A stretch of DNA of 64,000 nucleotides from JAEMQF01 sp963850525 (GTDB lineage: Bacteria; Pseudomonadota; Gammaproteobacteria; Burkholderiales; Burkholderiaceae_C). Positions 41,664-50,818 of this stretch are shown one piece after another (positions within the stretch are counted from its first letter, which is position 1; every line of letters starts with the position of its first letter). The notes under the pieces are model-generated. The model ran no database searches. It had not been told where the DNA came from and was given only the letters and a program-made list of their open reading frames with translations. The position numbers were made by a program, and so were the translations under genes. The DNA is taken from contig CAWKLQ010000004.1 of NCBI GenBank assembly GCA_963850525.1, positions 992,001 to 1,056,000 on the forward strand, read 5' to 3'.

Positions 41664-42197
41664 ATGAGCCGACTGCCCCTCGTGAACGCCGACACCCCCG
41701 GCGTTGACGCCGAACTCGTCGATGCGGTGAAGCTGCGGCGCGGCGGCGAACTGCTGAATCTGGACCGCCTGCTGCTGCACAGCGCCCCGCTGGCGCGCGG
41801 CTGGAACGCCTACCTCGGTGCGATCCGCAGCGCGTGCGTTCTCGACGGCGCATCGCGCGAACTCGCGATCCTGCTCGTCGCTCGCCTGAACCGGGCGCCG
41901 TACGAATTTGCGCAGCACGAACCGGTGGCGCGCCGCGAAGGCGTGGCGCCGGAAAAGATCGCCGCGGTTCACGCGTGGGCCGAGTCGCTGCTCTTCACGC
42001 CGCGCGAACGCGCCGTGCTCGCCTTCACGCAGGCAATGACGCGCGACATCCAAGTCGCCGCGCCGATCTTCGACGCGCTGCGTCCCCACTTCAGCGACCG
42101 CGAAATCGTCGAACTCACGGCGACGATCGCTGCGTACAACATGGTGTCGAGGTTTCTCGAGGCCTTGGGCGTCGAGATCGAGTCGACTCAGCCGTGA
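41664..42197 (+). CDS. Carboxymuconolactone decarboxylase-like (AhpD-fold) protein
   Basis: A 177-residue helical protein. The LLLHSAPLARGWNAYLGAIRS start, followed by SRELAILLVARLNRAPYEFAQHEPVARREG, places it in the CMD family. The redox Cys pair of AhpD (CxxC) is absent; the corresponding region is PYEFAQHEP, and the conserved His is kept. A non-peroxidase function is therefore likely. It is divergent from the molybdenum hydroxylase genes with a 167-bp region between, and is followed 12 bp later by the nitronate-monooxygenase-like gene. Confidence 0.9.
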   Translation: MSRLPLVNADTPGVDAELVDAVKLRRGGELLNLDRLLLHSAPLARGWNAYLGAIRSACVLDGASRELAILLVARLNRAPYEFAQHEPVARREGVAPEKIAAVHAWAESLLFTPRERAVLAFTQAMTRDIQVAAPIFDALRPHFSDREIVELTATIAAYNMVSRFLEALGVEIESTQP

Positions 42198-42209
42198 AGG
42201 AGCGCTGAC

Positions 42210-43253
42210 GTGAGCCTGCAGTCTCTGCTCGGCATCGTTTTGCCGATTGTTCAAGCACCGATGGCGGGCTCGCAGGGCCACGCCCTGGCCGCTGCGGTGA
42301 GCAACGCCGGCGGCTTGGGTTCGCTGCCCTGCGCCCTGCTGAGCCTGCCGGCAATGCGCGACGAGCTCGCTGCGCTGCGCGCCGCGGTGCCGCAGCGGCC
42401 CGTCAACGTCAACTTTTTCTGCCACCGTCCGCCCACCCCGGATGCGCAGCGCGAGGCGCGGTGGCGCGAAACCCTCGCGCCCTACTACCGCGAGTTCGGC
42501 CTGGACCCGCTCGCGGTGGCAAACCCGCCGAGCCGCGCGCCGTTCAGCATCGAAGCGGCGCAGCTGCTGGCGCAGTTCCGCCCGTCGATCGTGAGTTTTC
42601 ACTTCGGCTTGCCGAGCGCCGAACTGCTCGCGCACGTGCGCGGCTGGGGCGCGAAGGTGCTCGCCAGCGCGACGACGCTCGAAGAAGCGCGCTGGCTGGA
42701 CGCGCAGGGCGTGGACGCGATCGTCGCGCAAGGCGTCGAAGCCGGAGGCCATCGCGGCATGTTCTTGAGCGACGACGTGGCGACGCAAGTGGGAACATTT
42801 GCGCTGCTGCCGCAAGTGGTGCGCGCTGTGGCCCGGCCGGTGATCGCCGCCGGGGGCATCGCCGACGCGTCAGGTGTCGCCGCGGCGCTGGCTCTGGGTG
42901 CGGCGGGCGTGCAGGTCGGCACCGCCTACCTGCTGTGCCCCGAAGCGACGACGAGCGCGGTGCACCGGGCTGCGCTGCAAAGCGACGCGGCGCGCGTGAC
43001 GGCGCTGACGAACTTGTTCAGCGGCCGGCCGGCGCGCGGCATCGTGAACCGGCTGATGCGCGAACTCGGGCCGATGTCGCCCCTGGCGCCGGCGTTTCCT
43101 CTGGCCAGCGCCGGTGTCGCGCCGCTGCGCGCGCACGCCGAAACCATGGCTTCGGGAGACTTTTCGCCGCTCTGGTCGGGGCAGAATTCGACCGGCTGCC
43201 GGGCCGTGCCCGCGGCGCAGTTGACGCTCGATCTGGCCCGGGGGTTGCGATGA
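42210..43253 (+). CDS. Nitronate-monooxygenase-like FMN enzyme
   Basis: A 347-residue TIM-barrel flavoprotein. PIVQAPMAGSQGHALAAAVS and NAGGLGSLPC form the N-terminal FMN site, and QGVEAGGHRGMF carries the catalytic His. VIAAGGIADASGVAAALALG and VQVGTAYLLCPEATTS bind the phosphate, as in class I nitronate monooxygenases and related enoyl-ACP reductase II proteins. The start is GTG 12 bp after the CMD-like gene. The end overlaps the next gene by 4 nt (ATGA). Confidence 0.92.
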   Translation: MSLQSLLGIVLPIVQAPMAGSQGHALAAAVSNAGGLGSLPCALLSLPAMRDELAALRAAVPQRPVNVNFFCHRPPTPDAQREARWRETLAPYYREFGLDPLAVANPPSRAPFSIEAAQLLAQFRPSIVSFHFGLPSAELLAHVRGWGAKVLASATTLEEARWLDAQGVDAIVAQGVEAGGHRGMFLSDDVATQVGTFALLPQVVRAVARPVIAAGGIADASGVAAALALGAAGVQVGTAYLLCPEATTSAVHRAALQSDAARVTALTNLFSGRPARGIVNRLMRELGPMSPLAPAFPLASAGVAPLRAHAETMASGDFSPLWSGQNSTGCRAVPAAQLTLDLARGLR

Positions 43254-44984
43254 GCGGCACGCGGCTGCGCCTTCTGCGCCGCCGAAATTGCGGATTGGCG
43301 TTTGCGCTGGCGCTGGCGCTTTGCGGCTCGGTGGCGCCTGCCCAGGAGTCGAACCCGCCGCGTGCGCTGGCCACGCCGCGGGCCCGCCGAATACGTGGGC
43401 CTGATCACCGGGCGCGCACCGGTTCGCACGCGTTGGCTCACCGGGCTGTCGACACCCGAAACACTGCTCGAGATCAAGCGCGAAGTTGCCACACCACCCG
43501 CGCCGGGCTTGAACACGTTTCTGGGCGGCCACGGCGACCGCCCGTTCGACTTGACCGGCCTGGTGATCCAGGAAGGCGACGCACTCGTCTTCGACCCGCG
43601 CAATCATCAGGCCGATGACCCGGGCAAGTTCAAACCGCTCGCGTGGATCAAGCCGGCCGAGTGGACGGCGCTGACCGGCGCCGCCGCTCCCGTGACCTTG
43701 ACCTTCTCCGTGATCGCGGAAGTGAGCGTGCGGCCAGCGCCATTTCATGACGAAGCCAATGTGCGTGCGAGTTTGCCGATGCTGAGCCAGGGATTGACGC
43801 TCGACGACGCGGCGCTGGCCCGCGCCCTGCAACTCGCGCGTGAAAGTCCGTCGCGCAACCTGGAACCGCTTTTCAGCCCCGGCGCCACTCCCACCCAAGT
43901 GAATGCGACCGTGGCGGTCGCCAGCGTCAAACCCTGGGCGGTGATGGCGGGCTGGAGCCACGCCGACGCCGGCGTATCCACTGCACCTGCAGGGCACGAC
44001 CGGATCTGGCTCGCCGCCGGGCACAGCAACCTGTGGAATCTCGACCACCAGGCAGCGCTGCAAGTCTCCGACACCAGCGGGGCGGACGGCGCCAATGCCA
44101 GCCTCGCCTACCGCGCGCCCCTACCGGCACGCGGCCTGATGCTGGGTGCGGTGGTGACGCGCGCGCAAGACGGGGCGGGTCTGGACGCCGAACTCGCGCC
44201 GATCACCGGCACCGGTCGCAGCGTCACGCTCTACGCGCGCCAGCATCTCGCGCCGCGGGGCGACTACCACCATCACTGGCAGGCCGCGTTCAGCGACCGT
44301 TCCTGGTTCGGCCCCGGGCAGGCCGGGGTTCGCAGTCGCCCGCTATCGCTGGGCTACGCTGCGCACTGGGAGCAGGAATGGATTGGCTGGAAGTTCGCCA
44401 CCGTCTGGGCGTACAACCTGCCGGGTGGTGCCGGCAACGATGCTCAGCACTACGCGCTGGCCAGCCCGAACGCCGGTTCGAATGCACGCTGGAACGCATT
44501 GCGGCTGAACGCGCAGTGGCTGCGCATCCTCACCTACGACATCCGGCTGCGCCTCAGCGGGCGCGCCCAATGGTCGAACCAGGCGCTCATCGCCGGCGAA
44601 CGATTCTCCCTGGGCAGCGGCTTGAAACCATGGGGCAGCTCGTTTGGTGTCTGGTCACGCGCGCCGTGGCTTGACCATGACGGTGTGCGCGGCTTGCCCG
44701 ATCGCGCGGCGATCGGCGATTCGGGCGCGCAGGCGAGTGCGGAGCTTTGGAGCCGGCGCTTGTTCGGGCAGGATTTACGGGTTGGCGGCTTCGTCGATGG
44801 TGGCGCAGTGCGAAGCAAGGCGGCTGGTGGCGACGCCAGCGCGAGCAGCCTCGGGCTGCTCGTGCATTGGCAGCTGCGCGGCCAGGTCGCGCTGTCCGGC
44901 AGTGGCGCGCATGTGCTGCGCGGGGCGGGCAATGTGGCGGACCACGCGAATCGCTTCGACCTGACGCTGGCGCTGCGCTATTGA
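43250..44984 (+). pseudogene. ShlB/FhaC (TpsB)-like outer-membrane protein, frameshifted after the signal peptide
   Basis: The ATG at 43250 (overlapping the previous stop) encodes a good signal peptide, with hydrophobic core CGLAFALALALCGS and AQE cleavage. Its frame continues into out-of-frame sequence. About 43 codons in, near 43371-43386 (GCCGCGGGCCCGCC), the homologous frame shifts by one base. From PAEYVGLITGRAP onward the +1 frame is open for over 500 residues to 44984. The latter encodes a novel-looking 130-residue N-terminal part, a short POTRA-like remnant and a beta-barrel resembling hemolysin activators (GHSNLWNLDHQAALQVSD, LRVGGFVDGGAV). Either one extra base inactivates the gene, or there is a sequencing or assembly error. 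No TpsA partner is in the window. Confidence 0.65.
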
Positions 44985-44999
44985 AGAAGTCGCGCCGCG

Positions 45000-46184
45000 T
45001 CACAGATCGCGTGCCCGGCTCGCGAACTCGCCGAGCATGAACTGCAAGAAATCCGGCACGCAGCCGATGTGGCTGGACGGAACCGTCGCGCAGTCGGTCA
45101 GGCTGACGTCGGGGGCACCGAGCGCCAGCATCGCTTGCAAGGTCTGCGTCGAGCTGACGTAGGGAACGGTCTGGTCGTCGCGACCATGAAAGAAGCGCGT
45201 CGGCGCGGCAGGCGCCCAGGCGTGCACGTTGCTTTGGCTGTCGATCGCGGCGGTGTCGTCGGCCAAGTAGTTGTCGAGCACGATTGCATCGAAGACGACA
45301 TCGGCGTCGGCCGGGATCAACTGCGAGAGCAGCGCGTCGCGCACCTGGCGGCGCAACGCCCCGCCCAGGAAACGCAGCAGCCCCGGGCTGATCAATGCGC
45401 CCAGCACTGGATTCTGCTCGCGCACCCGGCGCAGCAACTCGTCGAGCGTCACGCCCACGTGGTACGGACCGGCGCCTGGCACCACCGCGACCAGGCTCGC
45501 CAGGTGCACGTTTGGGCTCGTCTGCAGCGCGCGAAACGCGGCGACGCTGACGTAGCCGCCCTCGGAGTAGCCGGTGAGAAACAGCTGCCCGTTGTCGGCG
45601 ACATTGTTCTTGCGCCGCCACGTGCGTGCCGCCGTCAGCAGGTCGACCACCGCAGCCGCAGACGGCGCGGCGAGCAGATACGGGTGCGCCTGGCCCTTGG
45701 ACGCGCCGTAGCCGACGTAGTCCGCTGCAACGACGAGGTAGCCGAGCGAGGCGACCGCGATCGCCGGCTCGGTGGCGCTCACCGCGTTGCTCGGCGCCTC
45801 GATGTCGTGGTAAATCGTCGCGTGCTGGTAGCTCAGCACCGGGCTTTTCGCACCCGCCGCTTTGGCCGGGACGCTGACCAAGCCCGAGGCGACGACCTCA
45901 CGGCCCTGGCCGTCGGTTGTCAGGTAGGTAAGCCGGTAGTTGTCGACGTCGTAGACGGGATGCAGCGTGGGGGTTCGGCTTCCCGGCGCGTGCACGGCGT
46001 CGTTGATGGCGGCGCTCGACACGCGGCTCAGAAAGGAGGAGCCCTCCAGGCGGCCGGGGCCCGTGACCTCGGGCTCGGCGGCCGGTGGCGCTTCAGAGGG
46101 GGCCGAGCCGCCGCAGGACGCAACCAGCCCCAGCAGACCCAGGAGCAGGACCCGGCGCAGGGGGCGGGAACGGACCGAACGCAT
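45000..46184 (-). CDS. Lipoprotein alpha/beta-hydrolase (secretory lipase/esterase-like)
   Basis: A 394-residue lipoprotein with a type II signal: LLGLLGLVASC, lipidated Cys24. Its alpha/beta-hydrolase domain has the nucleophile motif GYSEG (Ser207), acid in HGRDDQTVP and His in SSHIGC. DVDNYRLTYLTTDGQGREV and SYQHATIYHDIEAPS fit the bacterial members of the LIP-type lipase family. It is probably attached to the outer membrane and splits esters. A hairpin (46200-46224) lies just upstream of the start. Confidence 0.92.
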   Translation of the reverse strand: MRSVRSRPLRRVLLLGLLGLVASCGGSAPSEAPPAAEPEVTGPGRLEGSSFLSRVSSAAINDAVHAPGSRTPTLHPVYDVDNYRLTYLTTDGQGREVVASGLVSVPAKAAGAKSPVLSYQHATIYHDIEAPSNAVSATEPAIAVASLGYLVVAADYVGYGASKGQAHPYLLAAPSAAAVVDLLTAARTWRRKNNVADNGQLFLTGYSEGGYVSVAAFRALQTSPNVHLASLVAVVPGAGPYHVGVTLDELLRRVREQNPVLGALISPGLLRFLGGALRRQVRDALLSQLIPADADVVFDAIVLDNYLADDTAAIDSQSNVHAWAPAAPTRFFHGRDDQTVPYVSSTQTLQAMLALGAPDVSLTDCATVPSSHIGCVPDFLQFMLGEFASRARDL

Positions 46185-46199
46185 GCGTTGATCCTAGGC

Positions 46200-46224
46200 C
46201 TCGCGGGGCTGACGCGCCCGCGAG
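46200..46224. other. Hairpin upstream of the lipoprotein esterase start
   Basis: A perfect 8-bp stem (CTCGCGGG/CCCGCGAG, 9-nt loop) lies 15 bp before the esterase ATG. On the plus strand it is followed by TTTT, so it would end transcription only for a plus-strand transcript, and no gene needs this. On the minus strand it lies in the 5' leader of the esterase mRNA or behind the upstream gene. Confidence 0.5.
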
Positions 46225-46284
46225 TTTTGCATTCAGCGCGCGTTGTAACCCTTGGACGCAGGGCCGGAGCGAATCCGCAAGCCG

Positions 46285-49200
46285 TCAGGCCGCGCGCTGC
46301 TGCCCCGCTGCTGCGCGCCACGCCGCCATCAGCGTCTGCCACTTGGCGCGTGCGGCAACGAGGTGCTTCTCCTTGACGTGCCCGTAGCCGCGAATGTCTT
46401 CGGGAATGCGCGCGATCTCCACGGCTTGCGCAAGGCGCGGTTCGACAAGCGTGTTCAACACCTCGTCGATGCACGCCCGGTACTCTCCGATCAATTCACG
46501 TTCGCCTTGGCGCTCGCTGCTCCGGCCGAAGATGTCGAGCGCCGTGCCGCGCAGGCCCTTGAGTTTGGCGAGCAAGCGAAACGCCGTGAGCATCCACGGA
46601 CCGAAGGGTTGCTTGACGAGGTGCCCGTGCGCATCGCGCTTGGCAATCAGCGGCGGAGCGAGGTGGTAGCTGAGTTTGTAGTCGCCCTCGAACTGCGCCG
46701 CGACTTTTGCCATGAACGCCGGATCCGTGTGCAGGCGCGCGACTTCGTATTCGTCCTTGTACGCCATCAGCTTGAACAGGTAGCGCGCCACTGCTTCGCT
46801 GAGCTTGGTGCTGCCGGGCTGCACGCGAGTCTCGGCGTCGCGCACCTTGTCGACGAACGCCAGGTAAGACGCCGCGTACGCGTCATCCTGGTAGCCGCGC
46901 AGGAAGTCGGCGCGTGTCTTGACCATTTCAGCAAGGGTTGGCTTTTTCAGGAACCGAATCACTTGCGCCGATTGCAGCAACGCCTGCACCGCGGGCAAGT
47001 CGTTCGCGCAATGCCGGCCCCACTCGAACGCGGCCTTGTTGTTCTCGGGCTGCACGCCGTTGAGTTCGAGGGCGCGCATGATCGCCGCAAGGCCGATCGG
47101 CACGCGGCCTTTTTGCCACGCGTAGCCCAGGATCAGCGGGTTCGTGTAAATCGAATCGCCGACGAGCTGCGTCGCGACCTGCTCGGCGTCGAACGCGCCG
47201 ACGAGCTGCGCGCCGACACTTTGGGCGATCGCCGTCTCGCAGTTGCCGCCGGGGAATTGCCAGTCCGGGTTCTTCACGAACGCTGCGGTGGGCGTGCCGT
47301 GGTTGTTCAGCGCGACAAACGTGCGACCGTGCTGCATCACCGACATCGTGTACTTGGCGGCGCCGACGATCGAATCGCAGGCGATCACGAGATCAGCTTT
47401 GGCGGTGTCGACCTTGGTCGTGTAGATCGCGTCCTGCCGGTTCGCGATCTGGATGTGGCTCCACGTCGCTCCGCCCTTTTGCGCAAGGCCGCCCGAGTCT
47501 TGCGTGACGACGCCCTTGCCCTCCAAGTGCGCCGCCATGCCAAGCAACTGACCGATCGTGATGACGCCGGTGCCGCCGACGCCGCCGACGACGATTCCCC
47601 ACGCCGTCTCGAGCGACGGCATCACCGGGTCCGGCAAGTGCGGCATCGAATGCAACGTTCCCGCGCGCTGCTCCTTCTTCGGCTTCTTCAACTGCCCGCC
47701 GGTCACGCTCACGAAGCTCGGGCAAAAGCCCTTCACGCACGAGAAATCCTTGTTGCACGTGTTCTGGTTGATGCGGCGCTTGCGGCCGAACTCGGTCTCG
47801 ATGGGCTCGACCGACAGGCAGTTGCTCTGCACCGAACAGTCGCCGCAGCCTTCGCAAACGAGTTCATTGATGATCACGCGCCGGTCGGGTTCCGCCAGCG
47901 TGCCGCGCTTGCGGCGGCGGCGCTTTTCCGTCGCGCAGGTCTGGTCGTAGATGATCGCCGTCGTGCCCTTGAGTTCGCGGAACTGGCGTTGAATCGAATC
48001 GAGCTCGTCGCGGTGGTGCACGGTGACGCCGGCTTCCAGCACGGCGCCGTCGTACTTCTCGGGCTGGTCGCTGACGATCACGAGCTTGCTCACACCTTCG
48101 GCGGTCAGGCTCTTCTGGATTTGCAGCACCGAGTGCCCCTCGGGCCGCTCGCCCACCGGCTGGCCGCCCGTCATCGCGACGGCGTCGTTGTACAAAACTT
48201 TGTAGGTGATGTTCACGCCCGCCGCGATGGCTTGGCGGATTGCGAGCAAGCCGCTGTGGAAGTAGGTGCCGTCGCCCAGGTTCGCGAACACGTGGGCGTC
48301 GCTCGTGAACGGTGCCTGACCGACCCACGCCGCACCTTCACCGCCCATCTGGCTGAAGGTGCTCGTGCTGCGGTCCATCCACACGGCCATGAAGTGGCAG
48401 CCGATTCCCGCCATCGCGCGCGAGCCTTCGGGAACCTTGGTGCTCGTGTTGTGCGGGCAGCCCGAGCAGAACCAGGGCGCACGTTCGCCGGTGTTCACCG
48501 TGATGGCGGCCAGGGCGCGCTCGCGCGAGTCGACGACGGCCAGGCGCGCGTCCATGCGCGCCGCGATGTCGCTTCCGGCGGGCGCGAGGCCCATCTTCTT
48601 CAGGCGTTTCGCGATCGCCTTGGCGATGAGCGCCGGGGTCAGGTCGGCTTTCGCGCGCAACAGCCAGTTTTCGCTCGGGTTGGGCATGCTCCATTCGCCG
48701 CCGGTCGCGTCGCCTTCGGTCGGCTCTTCGAATTTTCCCAGCACATTGGGCCGCACGTCGGCGCGCCAGTTGTAAAGCTCTTCTTTCAACTGGTATTCGA
48801 TGACCTGGCGCTTTTCTTCGACGACGAGGATTTCCTGCAACCCTTGCGCAAACTCGCGCGTGATCGTCGCTTCTAACGGCCAGACGACGTTGACCTTGTG
48901 CACGCGAATTCCCAGTTGCCGGCACACGGCGTCGTCCAGCCCCAGGTCGGCGAGCGCCTGGCGCGTGTCGTTGAACGCCTTGCCGCTGGCGATGATGCCG
49001 AAGCGGTCGTTCGGCGATTCAATCACGTTGTGATTCAGCCGGTTCGCGCGCACGTAGGCGAGCGCGGCGTACCACTTGTAGTCCATGAGGCGCGCTTCCT
49101 GCTCGAGCGCGCCGTCGGGCCAGCGGATGTGCAGGCCGCCCGGGGGCATGACGAAGTCTTGCGGCAGAACAATCTTCACCCGGTCCGGATCGACCGACAC

Positions 49201-49866
49201 CGAAGCCGCCGACTCCACGACCTCCTGAATCGTCTTCATGCCGCTCCACAGGCCCGAGAAGCGGCTCATCGCGAAGGCGTGCAAGCCCATGTCGAGAATG
49301 TCTTGCGCATTGCTCGGGAAGAACACGGGCAGCCCGCACGCCTTGAAGATGTGGTCGCTCTGGTGCGCCGCGGTGCTGCTCTTGGCGACGTGGTCGTCAC
49401 CTGCGATGGCGATCACGCCGCCGTGTTTCGCCGTGCCCGACATGTTGGCGTGCTTGAAGACGTCGGAGCAGCGGTCCACACCCGGGCCCTTGCCGTACCA
49501 AATGCCGAACACGCCGTCGAACTTTTTCGATTGCGGATACAGGTCGAGCTGCTGCGTGCCCCACACGGCGGTCGCGCCGAGTTCTTCATTCACGCCGGGC
49601 TGGAACACGATGTGGTTGGCGGCGAGGTGCTTCTTCGCTGCCCACAGCGCCTGGTCGTACGCGCCGAGCGGGCTGCCGCGGTAGCCGCTGATGAAGCCGC
49701 CCGTGTTCAGGCCGGCGGCGGCGTCGCGCTGGCGTTGCAGCATGGGCAGGCGAACGAGGGCTTGCACGCCGCTCATGAAGGCGCGGCCCGACGCCAAGCT
49801 GTATTTGTCGTCGAGCGTCGCGCTCTCAAGGGCTTTGCGGATCGCCTCGGGCAACGGTGCGTTCAT
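46285..49866 (-). CDS. Indolepyruvate ferredoxin oxidoreductase, fused alpha-beta form
   Basis: A 1193-residue thiamine-diphosphate enzyme that oxidatively decarboxylates aryl pyruvates (from Trp, Phe, Tyr) to aryl-acetyl-CoA. Visible parts in order are the N-terminal pyrimidine-binding domain with GFISGYRGSPLG (about residue 57) and the thiamine-diphosphate-binding domain with GDGTYFHSGLLAIRQ (about 530-545). Next is a ferredoxin-like region with CEGCGDC and further cysteines to CVKGFC (about 670-710). The C-terminal gamma-type domain has GVGGTGVITIGQLLG. The ATG at 49866 gives the usual N-terminus. It is divergent from a Liv-type ABC operon. Confidence 0.94.
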   Translation of the reverse strand: MNAPLPEAIRKALESATLDDKYSLASGRAFMSGVQALVRLPMLQRQRDAAAGLNTGGFISGYRGSPLGAYDQALWAAKKHLAANHIVFQPGVNEELGATAVWGTQQLDLYPQSKKFDGVFGIWYGKGPGVDRCSDVFKHANMSGTAKHGGVIAIAGDDHVAKSSTAAHQSDHIFKACGLPVFFPSNAQDILDMGLHAFAMSRFSGLWSGMKTIQEVVESAASVSVDPDRVKIVLPQDFVMPPGGLHIRWPDGALEQEARLMDYKWYAALAYVRANRLNHNVIESPNDRFGIIASGKAFNDTRQALADLGLDDAVCRQLGIRVHKVNVVWPLEATITREFAQGLQEILVVEEKRQVIEYQLKEELYNWRADVRPNVLGKFEEPTEGDATGGEWSMPNPSENWLLRAKADLTPALIAKAIAKRLKKMGLAPAGSDIAARMDARLAVVDSRERALAAITVNTGERAPWFCSGCPHNTSTKVPEGSRAMAGIGCHFMAVWMDRSTSTFSQMGGEGAAWVGQAPFTSDAHVFANLGDGTYFHSGLLAIRQAIAAGVNITYKVLYNDAVAMTGGQPVGERPEGHSVLQIQKSLTAEGVSKLVIVSDQPEKYDGAVLEAGVTVHHRDELDSIQRQFRELKGTTAIIYDQTCATEKRRRRKRGTLAEPDRRVIINELVCEGCGDCSVQSNCLSVEPIETEFGRKRRINQNTCNKDFSCVKGFCPSFVSVTGGQLKKPKKEQRAGTLHSMPHLPDPVMPSLETAWGIVVGGVGGTGVITIGQLLGMAAHLEGKGVVTQDSGGLAQKGGATWSHIQIANRQDAIYTTKVDTAKADLVIACDSIVGAAKYTMSVMQHGRTFVALNNHGTPTAAFVKNPDWQFPGGNCETAIAQSVGAQLVGAFDAEQVATQLVGDSIYTNPLILGYAWQKGRVPIGLAAIMRALELNGVQPENNKAAFEWGRHCANDLPAVQALLQSAQVIRFLKKPTLAEMVKTRADFLRGYQDDAYAASYLAFVDKVRDAETRVQPGSTKLSEAVARYLFKLMAYKDEYEVARLHTDPAFMAKVAAQFEGDYKLSYHLAPPLIAKRDAHGHLVKQPFGPWMLTAFRLLAKLKGLRGTALDIFGRSSERQGERELIGEYRACIDEVLNTLVEPRLAQAVEIARIPEDIRGYGHVKEKHLVAARAKWQTLMAAWRAAAGQQRAA

Positions 49867-49936
49867 TCTTCGGACCTCCAGTAAGCCGGGCCGCGCCCTG
49901 GCGCGGCAACGATACACGGGAAAGGGCAAGCTCTGA

Positions 49937-49966
49937 TTGTCAAACGGGGCAAAGACCGCCTATAAC
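49937..49966 (+). promoter_or_regulatory. Promoter of the first Liv-type operon (TTGTCA, 18 bp, TATAAC)
   Basis: TTGTCA at 49937-49942 and TATAAC at 49961-49966 are separated by 18 bp and lie 60 bp before the livG ATG. This is among the better sigma-70-type promoters seen in the window. A TTGACA on the opposite strand in the same region could serve the divergent oxidoreductase gene, but no -10 at proper distance was found. Confidence 0.6.
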
Positions 49967-50026
49967 TCCCGACCTTGCGTTCGGCAGCCGCCGGCCGCGA
50001 TTGGCCCATTCAATTGGACGGAACGC

Positions 50027-50818
50027 ATGGCCTTGGCGCTTGACGCCCAGTCGATTCTCAGTGTGCGTGGCGTGACGGTTCGCTTTGGCGGAATCGTCGC
50101 GCTGGAAGGCGTGAGCTTCGACGTGTCGCCGGGCGAGATCTGCGGCCTGATCGGCCCCAACGGCGCGGGCAAGACGACACTGTTCAATTGCCTGAGCCGG
50201 CTTTACGAGTACCAGGCCGGCGACATCGTCTTCGAGGGACGCTCCATCACCGAACTGCCCAGCCACCGCGTCGCCGGGTTGGGGATGGGCCGCACCTTCC
50301 AGAACCTCGCGATGTTCCGCAGCATGACGGTGCGCGACAACGTGATGGTCGGCGCGCATTCGCGCTCCCGGTCCGGTTTCGTCTCGAGCGCGTTGCGCCT
50401 GCCGCGCGTGACCAGCGAGGAGCGCGGCTTGCGCCGGCGCGCCGAAGAAATCATGGACTCGGTGGGCTTGAGCGAATTTGCCGACCGCCTCGCGGGCGAC
50501 TTGCCGTTTGCGACGCAAAAGCGCATCGAGCTGGGGCGCGCCCTGGCGTCCGACCCGAAACTGCTGTTGCTCGACGAACCCGCCGCCGGCTTGAACCACG
50601 AGGAGTTGGGCGCGCTGGCGCGGCAGATCCGCGACGTCCGCGACCGGCTGGGGATCACGGTGCTGCTCGTCGAGCACCACATGAGCCTGGTGATGAGCGT
50701 GTCGGATCACATCGTCGCGCTCAACTTCGGGCGCGTCATCGCCGACGGAACGCCTGCCGAGATTCAAGTCCACCCCGGCGTGATCGAAGCGTACTTGGGG
50801 GCGAGCGCCGATGCCTGA
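50027..50818 (+). CDS. livG: Branched-chain amino acid-type ABC transporter ATP-binding protein LivG (system 1)
   Basis: A 263-residue ATPase. The P-loop GPNGAGKT is at residues 43-50, followed by a Q-loop (GMGRTFQNLAMF), a diverged signature (LPFATQKRIELGRAL, replacing LSGGQ), the Walker B LLLLDEPAAGLN and the H-loop VEHHMS. The diverged signature is common for LivG proteins. The start at 50027 has GGACGGA upstream. Pairs with LivF encoded next (8-nt overlap). Confidence 0.95.
   Translation: MALALDAQSILSVRGVTVRFGGIVALEGVSFDVSPGEICGLIGPNGAGKTTLFNCLSRLYEYQAGDIVFEGRSITELPSHRVAGLGMGRTFQNLAMFRSMTVRDNVMVGAHSRSRSGFVSSALRLPRVTSEERGLRRRAEEIMDSVGLSEFADRLAGDLPFATQKRIELGRALASDPKLLLLDEPAAGLNHEELGALARQIRDVRDRLGITVLLVEHHMSLVMSVSDHIVALNFGRVIADGTPAEIQVHPGVIEAYLGASADA

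Noticed and set aside
46252..48876. An 874-codon open frame on the plus strand opposite the indolepyruvate oxidoreductase gene
   Set aside because: Low-complexity Arg/His/Val-rich translation without domains, and the minus-strand gene has clear thiamine-diphosphate and Fe-S motifs.
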